Source: Streptomyces sp. f51
GTDB lineage: Bacteria; Actinomycetota; Actinomycetes; Streptomycetales; Streptomycetaceae
Direction of reading: 5' to 3'
NCBI RefSeq assembly: GCF_037940415.1
Contig: NZ_CP149798.1
Coordinates: forward strand, 7,597,001-7,661,000
Length of the DNA stretch: 64,000 bases
How positions within the stretch are numbered: position 1 is the stretch's first letter; each line of letters starts with the position of its first letter. Below the pieces are notes generated by a model. It saw only the letters and a program-made list of their open reading frames with translations, was not told where the DNA came from and did not search any database. Position numbers and translations under genes: made by a program. Below are positions 57,483-64,000 of this stretch, one piece after another.

Positions 57483-58860
57483 GGATACCCCGGCCTTCAG
57501 GCCGGGGGAGGAAGTGAAGGTCCTGCGGAGCAGGGCGGGGAAAGCTGTTTCGCCCGTCGGGTGGACCGGGGTTGTCAGTGGCGGCCGCTACGTTGCTCGG
57601 GTGCATCTGCGGTATTCGTTCCGGATCGAGCCGACGCCGGGTCAGCGCATCGCGCTGGCTCGTACGTTCGGCTGTGCCCGGGTGGTCTTCAACGATGCGT
57701 TGGCGGCGAGGAAGGCCGCCTACCAGGCAGACAGGTCGCGGATCGCGACGGGTGCTCTGGCGAAGCGGGTGATCACCGATGCGAAGAAGACGGCCGAGCG
57801 GGCTTGGCTCGCCGAGGTGTCGGTGGACGCCTTGCAGTCTTCTCTTCGTGATCTCGATACGGCGTACGCGAACTTCTTCGCGTCGGTGTCGGGCAAGCGG
57901 CCAGGGCGCCGTATGGGACTGCCGACGTTCAAGTCGAAGAGGGACAGCCGGCGGGCGGTCCGTTTCTCCAGGAACGGGTTCCGGCTGCGGGACAACGGCC
58001 GGCTGAACCTCGCGAAGATCGGGGACGTGCGGGTCCGCTGGTCCCGGGAACTGCCGTCGCCTCCCTCCTCGGTGACTGTGCTCAAGGATCCGTCGGGGCG
58101 GTACTTCGCGAGCTTCGTCGTTCAGGTCGAGCCCGAGCCGCTCGCGCCCGTGGGTGCCGAGGTCGGCATCGACCTGGGCCTGACGCATTACGCCGTGCTG
58201 TCCGACGGGCGGGTGATCGACAATCCCCGCTTCCTGCGGCGTGCCGAGCGGAGACTGAGGAAGGCGCAGCAGGTGTTGAGCCGGAAGGTGAAGGGGTCGA
58301 GGAACCGGGCCAAGGCCCGGTTGAAGGTTGCCCGGGCGCATGCCCGGGTGGCCGATGCGCGCAGAAACTGGTGCCATCAGAGTGCTTCGAGGCTGGTCCG
58401 CGACAACCAAGCGGTCTACCTCGAAGACCTGGCGGTCTCCGGCCTGGCCCGCACTCGCCTGGCCAAGTCTGTGCACGACGCGGCATGGGGCATGTTCCGC
58501 CGGGTGCTGGAGGAGAAGGCGGCCCGCTGTGGCCGGCACGTCGGCATCGTTTCCCGCTGGCTGCCCTCCTCGCAGACGTGCTCGGTGTGCTGGGTCGTGG
58601 ATGGGAAGAAGCCGCTGCACGTGCGTATCTGGCGGTGCGAGGGCTGCGGTACCGAACATGATCGTGACCTCAATGCGTCGCGTGTGATCCTCGCCGCCGG
58701 GCAGGCGGAGAGGCTAAACGCCCCTGGAGGGCCGGTCAGTCCCGGAGTGGAAATCCCACACCGGGCACGGCTCGTTGAACGGGGAACCCACCCGAAGGCT
58801 CAGCCGGTCACCACCGGCAGCCAGGCGGGAATCCCCGCCCTTTAGGACGGGGAGGATGTC
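57483..58860 (+). mobile_element. IS200/IS605-type element carrying only tnpB
   Basis: The left end has a perfect hairpin CCCCGGCC-TTCA-GGCCGGGG (57488-57507). The right end has CCCCGCCC-TTTA-GGACGGGG (58833-58852, one mismatch), overlapping the 3' end of tnpB. Paired subterminal hairpins and no tnpA are typical of OrfB-only elements mobilised by a transposase in trans. Exact ends are approximate. Confidence 0.8.
57601..58845 (+). CDS. tnpB: TnpB (OrfB) RNA-guided nuclease of an IS605-type element
   Basis: The 414-residue protein begins VHLRYSFRIEPTPGQRIALARTFGCARVVFNDAL and keeps all RuvC acidic residues: VGIDLGLTHYAV (Asp), VYLEDLAVSGL (Glu) and EHDRDLNASRVIL (Asp). The zinc finger has CSVC and CEGC, with Trp where CxxCG usually has Gly. 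The GTG at 57601 gives the canonical N-terminus. It is a different subgroup from the IS607-type TnpB at 15919. The 3' coding end plus the right-end hairpin probably encode the guide RNA scaffold. Confidence 0.9.
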   Translation: MHLRYSFRIEPTPGQRIALARTFGCARVVFNDALAARKAAYQADRSRIATGALAKRVITDAKKTAERAWLAEVSVDALQSSLRDLDTAYANFFASVSGKRPGRRMGLPTFKSKRDSRRAVRFSRNGFRLRDNGRLNLAKIGDVRVRWSRELPSPPSSVTVLKDPSGRYFASFVVQVEPEPLAPVGAEVGIDLGLTHYAVLSDGRVIDNPRFLRRAERRLRKAQQVLSRKVKGSRNRAKARLKVARAHARVADARRNWCHQSASRLVRDNQAVYLEDLAVSGLARTRLAKSVHDAAWGMFRRVLEEKAARCGRHVGIVSRWLPSSQTCSVCWVVDGKKPLHVRIWRCEGCGTEHDRDLNASRVILAAGQAERLNAPGGPVSPGVEIPHRARLVERGTHPKAQPVTTGSQAGIPAL

Positions 58861-58902
58861 AACGGCTCTCCTGATGGGACACGGTGGGATGGTGACGCCT
58901 CG

Positions 58903-60078
58903 TCAGCCGGACGCCTGGTCGCAGAACTCGGCGTTCAGGATCGGCACGATCCCCGACGCGTCCCAGTCGCCGTTGTAGTTGAAGGTCAGCTCGTGAAGGC
59001 CGTCCTCGGTGAAGGCGGACAGCGTCAGCGACCCCACCACGCCCCCGTCGTGGTACCAGACGTCACCGCAGCCCAACGTCAGCTTCTCGATGCCCAGCCC
59101 GTAGGACGTGATCGGCAGATCCGGGTTGACGACGGTCGTCTTCAGCTCGTTCAACTGCCGCGCCGGCAGCAGCCTCCCGCCCAGCAGGGCCCGGAAGAAC
59201 AGGTTCAGGTCGTGGGCGCTGGAGATGATGTCGCCGTCGCCCCAGTTCTGCGAACCGTTCAGCTCGGTGACGTCGTCGATCCGCTCCGGCTGGGTGTCGT
59301 AGAACAGCTTGGAATAACCGTGGCTGCTCGGCCGCGGCAGATCACTGCTCGTGCCCGGGTTGGACGTCGCCTCCAGCCCCAGGGGCTCGATGATCCGCCG
59401 GCGCACCTCGTCCTCGTACGTCCTGCCGCCGACCTTCTGCACGATCAGCGCCGCCAGCACGTCGTTGGTGTGCGAGAACGAGTGCCGGGCCCCGGGCTGG
59501 AACAACGGAGCGTGGGAGAAGGCCACCTGGAGACGCTGCTGGGCGGTCAGGGTGTCGTAGCGGTGCGCCAGGAAACTGTCGCCCATGGTGTACGTCCGGT
59601 AGTACGGCACGTCGGCGAGGTAGTCGAACAGGCCGCTGGTGTGGTTCAGCAGCTGCCGGACGGTGATCCTGGAGCCGTCGTTGCCGTTGCCGGTGACCAC
59701 GCCGGGCAGATACCGCTCGACCGGGTCGTCGAGGCTGATCCTGCCCTGCGCCTCCATCTGGAGCAGGACCACCGCCACGAAGGTGTCGGTGACGCTGCCG
59801 GTGCGGAACCGGTCGTTCTTGCCGCGCGGCGCGCCCGTGGCCCGGTTGCCGACGCCCACCGCGGTCTTCCACACGCCCGCAGCGTCCCGCGCCTCCGCGA
59901 TCACGCCGGGGACACCGGCCGCGACGGCCGCCTCGATCGCCGCCTGCGTCTTCTGGTGGCCGCCCGCCCCCGCGGCGCTCTCACCCGACGCCCGGGCGGG
60001 ACCCGTCAGGACGGTGGCCGTCAGGGCCACCGCCGCCAGGGCGACCGCACCGGCTCTTGGCCTGTTCCGCATCGTCAT
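58903..60078 (-). CDS. Secreted serine-hydrolase (class C beta-lactamase/DD-peptidase) homologue with altered active site
   Basis: The 391-residue protein has a signal peptide (PRAGAVALAAVALTATVLTG) and the penicillin-binding-like fold: ISLDDPVERYLPGVV, ITVRQLLNHTSGLFDYL, FQPGARHSFSHTNDVLAALIV, DVWYHDGGVVGS. Expected motifs are S-x-x-K, Y-x-N and H/K-x-G. Here they are S-V-T-D, F-S-H and H-D-G, so the catalytic lysine and tyrosine are both gone. It should be unable to hydrolyse beta-lactams or D-Ala-D-Ala by the usual route. It may bind a ligand or use another mechanism. The start at 60078 has GGGGAA upstream. Confidence 0.8.
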   Translation of the reverse strand: MTMRNRPRAGAVALAAVALTATVLTGPARASGESAAGAGGHQKTQAAIEAAVAAGVPGVIAEARDAAGVWKTAVGVGNRATGAPRGKNDRFRTGSVTDTFVAVVLLQMEAQGRISLDDPVERYLPGVVTGNGNDGSRITVRQLLNHTSGLFDYLADVPYYRTYTMGDSFLAHRYDTLTAQQRLQVAFSHAPLFQPGARHSFSHTNDVLAALIVQKVGGRTYEDEVRRRIIEPLGLEATSNPGTSSDLPRPSSHGYSKLFYDTQPERIDDVTELNGSQNWGDGDIISSAHDLNLFFRALLGGRLLPARQLNELKTTVVNPDLPITSYGLGIEKLTLGCGDVWYHDGGVVGSLTLSAFTEDGLHELTFNYNGDWDASGIVPILNAEFCDQASG

Positions 60079-60365
60079 CGTCGTTTCCCCGTCTCTTCGT
60101 CTGGGCCGCACGGTGGCTGGATCCGCACCGGTGCGGTTGGTGGCGGAAACGTAGGTCACCGGGCTCGCGGGCAACTCGTGCGGCGCCACCGCGGCCGGAA
60201 AGACGCAGGTGCACCGCCCTCCCGCCGCCCGCAGCCGGGCCTTGCGGGAGGCCGGAACTGGTCGTTCTGCCGGTACGGGCAGGGGTGTTCGCCGGGCGCC
60301 GGGTGTGGCCGGGTCCCGCGCCGTCCGCCGTCCGCCGCGCGGGCGTACGGGCGTACGGCGCCGGG

Positions 60366-61145
60366 TCACCGCGGGGGAGGGGCGTACGACCGTGCCGGGG
60401 CCGGGGCCGGAGCCGTGTCCAGGGCCGTGGCCGCGTCCCGGGCGATCTGCCGCAGCAGGGGAGCGGGGTCGTCCTGGAAGTAGAAGTGACCGCCGTCGAA
60501 GACCCGCAGGCCGAGGAACCGCTCGGCGTACCCGGCCCAGCCGGCCATCCGCTCCGGGGAGGCGAAGTGGTCCCGCCCGCCCGCGTAGGCGGACAGCGCC
60601 ACGGGCAGGGCGGGGGCGCCGGGATCGGGGCGCCAGCCGTCCACCAGGCGCAGATCGGCCCGGATGACCGGGGCGAACAGGGCCCACAGGGCGGGGTCGT
60701 CGAAGACGGCGCCTGGGGTGCCGCCGAGCAGCTTCAGCCGCGTACGCAGCTCCGCGTCGGGCAACTCGTGGTACCCGCTGCGCGGCTCCGCGGGCCGCGG
60801 CGCGGCGCGCGCGGACACGCCCACCCACACCGGCGGGGGCAGGCCCCGCTCCATGGCCCGCCGGGTGATCTCGTACGCCACGAGGGCGCCCATGCTGTGC
60901 CCGAACAGGGCGTAGGGGACATCCAGTTGGGACTCGATGCCGCGCAGCAGGAAGTCGGCGAGACGGCCGGCGTCGTCGATCCGCGGCAGGTCGAGGAGCA
61001 GCCCGTGGCCCGGGGCGTCGAGCAGCCGCACGTCCCAGGTGTCCGGCAGCCCGGCCGCCCAGTGGCGGTAGAGCACATGGGAGCCGCCCGCGTGGTGCAG
61101 GACGAACAGACGCAGGGCGGGCCGTGTGCCGTCCATCGCTTCCAT
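60366..61145 (-). CDS. Type II (editing) thioesterase, copy 2
   Basis: The 259-residue alpha/beta hydrolase has LFVLHHAGGSHVLYRHW, nucleophile YALFGHSMGALVAYEITRR, Asp in YAGGRDHFASPE and His in VFDGGHFYFQDDPAP. It is a paralogue of the enzyme at 43867 and would release blocked intermediates from the NRPS that starts at 63350. The C-terminal Ala/Pro tail is dispensable. GGGGGAG is close to the ATG at 61145; an internal ATG at 61136 has better spacing and may be the true start. Confidence 0.93.
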   Translation of the reverse strand: MEAMDGTRPALRLFVLHHAGGSHVLYRHWAAGLPDTWDVRLLDAPGHGLLLDLPRIDDAGRLADFLLRGIESQLDVPYALFGHSMGALVAYEITRRAMERGLPPPVWVGVSARAAPRPAEPRSGYHELPDAELRTRLKLLGGTPGAVFDDPALWALFAPVIRADLRLVDGWRPDPGAPALPVALSAYAGGRDHFASPERMAGWAGYAERFLGLRVFDGGHFYFQDDPAPLLRQIARDAATALDTAPAPAPARSYAPPPR

Positions 61146-62085
61146 AGCTCCCCCTCGGATCGGGCCGCACGGCTTCGCACCCTAGAACGGCGCCCGGCCC
61201 GGACGGCCCCGGCACAGGGGGGACTCCGCCACTGGTCAGGCGACTCTTGAGCGAGCCTCAGGCCACCCGGGCGGGACCCGGGCGTGCAGCGCCCACCGGG
61301 CAGGGCCGCGCTCATCGGGCGTGCGGCGCCCACCGGGCAGGGCCGCGCTCATCGGGCGTGCCGCGTTCATCGGGCAGGGCCGCGCTCATCGGGCGTACAG
61401 CGCCCACCGGGCAGGGCCGCGCTCATCGGGCAGGGCTGCGCTTATCGGCAGGGCTGCGCCCCCCGGGTGTGCCTCGCCTCCCGGCCTGTCGTGGCCCCCG
61501 GCGTGCCGCGGCTTCCGGGTGTGCCCTGCCCCCGGTGTGCCGCGGCCTCCGGGTGTGCCTCGCCCCCCGGCGTGCCGCGGCTTCCGGGTGTGCCTCGCCC
61601 CGGTGTGCCGCGGCGTCCGGGTGTGTCTCGCCCCCGGTGCGCCGTGGCCCCGGGGCTGCCGCACCCCCCCGGCATGCCGCGCCCCGGGTGTGCCTCGCCC
61701 CGGCGTGTCGTGGCCCGCGGGCACGGCATCTCCCGGCGCGCCGCGGCCCGCGGACCCGGCTTCCCCCGGCGCGCTGCCGCCCGCGGGCGCGGCATCGTGG
61801 CACAGGAAACCGGTCCGGTACAGGGGATCACCGCGGGGCGTGGACGCCGGCGGGCGGCAGGGGGTCGGCGGGGCTGGCGCCCCTTGTCGCGTCGGCGGCG
61901 CGCTCCCTACGGTTTCGAGGCATCGCCGGGGCCCGCCACCGGCGCCGGCTGTCCCGTCGACCGGACAGCCGAGGTGTCCCGTCGACCGGACGGGCACCGG
62001 CCGGCGGACCCGCGCCCGGTGCCCCGCACCCGGCGGGCGATGTCCCATCCCGAGTCACCCCCTGACCGACAAGGACGGTGCCCTG
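61146..62085. other. 940-bp repeat-filled spacer before the MbtH gene
   Basis: The left third is a 37-bp tandem array (listed separately). Positions about 61455-61720 are a second family of degenerate units containing GTGCCGCGGCTTCCGGGTGTGCC. Long open frames exist on both strands but are compositional artefacts of the repeats, without ribosome sites or recognisable domains. Confidence 0.6.
61281..61440. repeat. 37-bp tandem repeat, four copies plus a partial
   Basis: Units start at 61281, 61318, 61355, 61392 and 61429 (partial) with exact 37-bp period, of the type GGCGTGCAGCGCCCACCGGG followed by CAGGGCCGCGCTCATCG. There are no spacers, so it is not a CRISPR array. Confidence 0.92.
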
Positions 62086-62301
62086 TTGAGCACGAACCCC
62101 TTCGATGACGCGGACGGCCGTTTCCACGTGGTCGTCAACGACGAGGACCAGCACTCCCTGTGGCCGGTGTTCGCCGAGGTGCCCGCGGGCTGGCGCGTGG
62201 TCTTCGGTGAGGCGGCCAAGGCCGAGTGCCTGGAGTACGTCGAGCAGAACTGGACCGACCTGCGGCCCAGGAGCCTGCGGGAGGCCATGGCGGCGGACTG
62301 A
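62086..62301 (+). CDS. MbtH-family NRPS accessory protein
   Basis: The 71-residue protein is canonical MbtH: STNPFDDADGRFHVVVNDEDQ, HSLWPVFAEVPAGWRVVFGE and the signature VEQNWTDLRPRSLREAM. MbtH proteins bind adenylation domains and are needed for their folding or activity. The TTG start at 62086 follows AAGGA. It is placed two genes before the NRPS, which it presumably serves. A truncated MbtH-like segment is also fused to the degenerate NRPS-like protein at 23353. Confidence 0.95.
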   Translation: MSTNPFDDADGRFHVVVNDEDQHSLWPVFAEVPAGWRVVFGEAAKAECLEYVEQNWTDLRPRSLREAMAAD

Positions 62302-62396
62302 CCGCCGCCCACCCGCGGACCCGGCCGGGACGACGCTGTCGTCCGCCTCGGCCGGTCCGCGCCCAGGAAGACACTTCGAGCGGGGAGTTGACGGTT

Positions 62397-63263
62397 GTGA
62401 CGGGGGCTGTGAGAACCGCCGGCAGGCACGGACCGGGGCCCGTGGACGCCGGCCGCGTGCCGGCGCAGGGCGATGTGGTCCTGTCCTTCGTGGGATCGCA
62501 GGCCACGGTGCAGAAATCGGGGATGGTCCTGCCTCCCAACCTGCCGGAGCGGTCCTGGGAGCGGATCGGCGCCAACCTGCGCGAGCTGGTGAACTCCTCC
62601 GCGTGGTGGCTCGCCGACTGGCTGCTCTACGGTGAGGCCACCTACGGGTGGCGGCGCTACAAGGAGGCCATCGAGCGCACCGGGCTCGACTACCAGACCC
62701 TGCGCAACTACGCGTGGGTGGCCCGGCGCTTCGAGCACCACCGCAGGCGCGACAGCCTCAGCTTCGCCCACCACGCCGAGGTCACCCGTCTCTCGCCGCC
62801 GGAGCAGGACTACTGGCTGCGCAGGGCCGAACAGCAGAAGTGGTCGCGCAACGAACTGCGCAGGGCGGTCCGCGCCGGCCTGGCCGCGCAGCGCGACGAG
62901 GCCGGCATCGCCCCGGGCGCGGACACCGGGACGCCGCAGGCGCCCCGGCCCGCAGGACCGGCCGCCGGACCTGGCGCAGGACCGGCTGCCGGACCTGGCG
63001 CCGGATCGGCCGCCGGGCCCGTCGCCGGCGAGCCGCGAGGTGCCACCACGCTCACCATCGAGCTGTCCGCCGACCGGCTGGAGCACTACTCCCGGCAGGC
63101 GGCCGCGCACGGCCTGCCCGTCGACCAGTGGATCACCCGGATGCTCGACACCGCGGACCGGCCCACGCCAGCCCGGGGCACCGCGGACCGGCCCACGTCG
63201 GACCGGCACACAGCAGACCGGGGCACCGCGGACCGGCCCACGGCAGACCGCCTCACCGCCTGA
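62397..63263 (+). CDS. LmbU-like transcriptional regulator (copy 2)
   Basis: The 288-residue protein matches LmbU: SSAWWLADWLLYGEATYGWRRYKEA, GLDYQTLRNYAWVARRFEHHRRR, LSFAHHAEVTRLSPPEQDYWLRRAEQQKWSRNELRRAV. It is homologous to the gene at 50100. The C-terminal third contains Pro/Gly/Ala repeats and ends in TADRPT/TADRGT repeats. GTG 62397 is given; TTG at 62388 right after GGGGAG is an alternative. Located between MbtH and the NRPS, it probably activates that operon. Confidence 0.85.
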   Translation: MTGAVRTAGRHGPGPVDAGRVPAQGDVVLSFVGSQATVQKSGMVLPPNLPERSWERIGANLRELVNSSAWWLADWLLYGEATYGWRRYKEAIERTGLDYQTLRNYAWVARRFEHHRRRDSLSFAHHAEVTRLSPPEQDYWLRRAEQQKWSRNELRRAVRAGLAAQRDEAGIAPGADTGTPQAPRPAGPAAGPGAGPAAGPGAGSAAGPVAGEPRGATTLTIELSADRLEHYSRQAAAHGLPVDQWITRMLDTADRPTPARGTADRPTSDRHTADRGTADRPTADRLTA

Positions 63264-63349
63264 ACGAGCACCGCCTCAACGAGCACGGCCCGAACGAGCA
63301 GCGCTCACCGGCCCGTCCGACCGGACACCCCTCATATCGGAGTCAGTTG

Positions 63350-64000
63350 ATGATCCTTCAGGGAAAGCGGGTCGCCCTGCCCTCGGCGCCCGTCGTCCAC
63401 CAGCAGTTCGAGGCGCACGCGCGGGCCACCCCCGACGCCGTCGCGGTCGTGTGGGCCGGCCGGCAGGTCACGTACGCCGAACTCGACGCGAGGGCCAACC
63501 GGTTCGCGCACTACCTCACCGCGCGCGGACACGGCCGGGGCGCCAAGGTCGGCCTGTGCCTCGACTACTCCGTCGACCTGCTCGTCGCCCTCCTGGGCAC
63601 CCTCAAGGCGGGCGCGGCCTACGTGCCCTTCGACCCGGCCTACCCCGCCGCCCGGCTCCAGCTGCTGCTCGGCCAGGTCCCCGGCCTCGCCCTGATCGTG
63701 GCCTCACCGGGCACCGCCCCCATGGTCGGGACCGCGGCCGTCGACATCGTCGACCTCGACGAACTCGGCACCCGCCTCGCGGAGTTGCCGGCCACCTCGC
63801 CCGGCGTGCCCGTCACCGGTGACGACCTGTGCTACGCCGTCTTCACCTCCGGCTCCACCGGCACGCCGAAGCTGACCGCGGTGCGCCACGAGGGCTGGTT
63901 CAACCTGATGAACTGGCTCAGGCTCGAATACGGCCTGCACAGCGGCTCCCACAACCTCGTCGTCAGCGCGTTCGGCTTCGACCTCTCCCAACGCGCCCTG
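63350..64000 (+). CDS. NRPS beginning with an adenylation domain (cut by the window edge)
   Basis: The visible 217 residues are the first part of an A domain: VVHQQFEAHARATPDAVAVV, VTYAELDARANRFAHYLTARG (A1 region), LKAGAAYVPFDPAYPAARLQLLL (A2) and CYAVFTSGSTGTPK (A3, ATP-binding loop), with FDLSQ at the end of the window (A4 region). There is no condensation domain before it, so it may be a loading or stand-alone module. Substrate-determining residues lie beyond the edge. Piperazate is a candidate but cannot be read from here. Confidence 0.93.
   Translation, partial: MILQGKRVALPSAPVVHQQFEAHARATPDAVAVVWAGRQVTYAELDARANRFAHYLTARGHGRGAKVGLCLDYSVDLLVALLGTLKAGAAYVPFDPAYPAARLQLLLGQVPGLALIVASPGTAPMVGTAAVDIVDLDELGTRLAELPATSPGVPVTGDDLCYAVFTSGSTGTPKLTAVRHEGWFNLMNWLRLEYGLHSGSHNLVVSAFGFDLSQRAL

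Noticed and set aside
55273..57600. Upstream extension of the TnpB frame across argJ and argC on the opposite strand
   Set aside because: TnpB homology begins at 57601 with a GTG; the extension is antisense to the arg genes.
61281..61440. Regular 37-bp repeats that could suggest a CRISPR array
   Set aside because: Units are directly abutting with no unique spacers, and no cas genes are nearby; it is a minisatellite.
61247..62065. Plus-strand open frames of 270-320 codons in the spacer before MbtH
   Set aside because: They are repeat-driven Arg/Ala/Gly/Pro strings with equally long frames in other registers and no ribosome binding site.

Overview
The window is very GC-rich with strong third-position G/C bias, GTG/TTG starts, many 4-nt stop/start overlaps and typical actinomycete secondary-metabolism families (SARP, LmbU, MbtH, Sfp-type PPTases). 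It most likely comes from Streptomyces or a close relative. Essentially all 64 kb is specialised-metabolism DNA with mobile-element scars. It ends inside an NRPS gene at the right edge, so the cluster continues beyond the window.

Region 1 (about 0.3-23 kb) is a regulatory and polyketide-flavoured arm. It holds three SARP activators, a two-domain aromatase/cyclase, an acyl-CoA-dehydrogenase-like protein that appears to lack the central beta domain, two Sfp-type PPTases, a tandem ACP and a single ACP, an AccE-like small subunit, an ornithine-cyclodeaminase/mu-crystallin-family enzyme, an HTH-less LAL-type ATPase, an XRE/TPR regulator, and two large condensation-like proteins whose HHxxxDG motif has become HRxxxD(E/S). 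No ketosynthase is present. An IS607-type element with a frameshifted tnpA and an older tnpB relic interrupt this arm at 15.9-18.7 kb.

Region 2 (23.3-30 kb) holds the oddest genes. One is a 1,404-residue NRPS-like protein with an apparently intact methyltransferase domain, a carrier domain whose serine is histidine, a condensation domain without histidines, a degenerate adenylation domain and a truncated MbtH-like tail. Another is a secreted-looking protein made almost entirely of 11 copies of a 13-14 residue unit containing DTNWP. The third is a class V aminotransferase homologue with Arg in place of the PLP lysine. Palindromes of the form TTGGCA-N6-TGCCAA lie in front of these genes, the XRE regulator and the ornithine hydroxylase, which suggests one regulon.

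Region 3 (30.9-43.6 kb) is a compact RiPP operon: a 58-residue candidate precursor, two JmjC-type oxygenases, YcaO, TfuA, an S9 peptidase, an AAC(3)-like and a GNAT acetyltransferase, an active and an inactive M16 subunit, an MFS exporter and an NTF2-like protein. YcaO-TfuA pairing points to backbone thioamidation or a related amide activation.

Region 4 (43.9-64 kb) is the piperazate/NRPS arm. argC, argJ, argD and argB make ornithine; a KtzI-type N5-monooxygenase and a KtzT-type haem protein would convert it to L-piperazate. With them are two type II thioesterases, a fourth SARP, a detached DUF4162-like protein, a DrrAB-type exporter, two LmbU-like regulators, a serine-hydrolase homologue lacking its catalytic lysine, an OrfB-only IS605-type element inserted just upstream of argC, an MbtH protein and the start of an A-domain NRPS.

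Taken together the window looks like a piperazate-containing nonribosomal (possibly polyketide-hybrid) cluster fused to or neighbouring a YcaO/TfuA RiPP cluster. Two recurring oddities stand out: many proteins keep full reading frames but have lost catalytic residues, and in-frame or intergenic minisatellites are unusually common.
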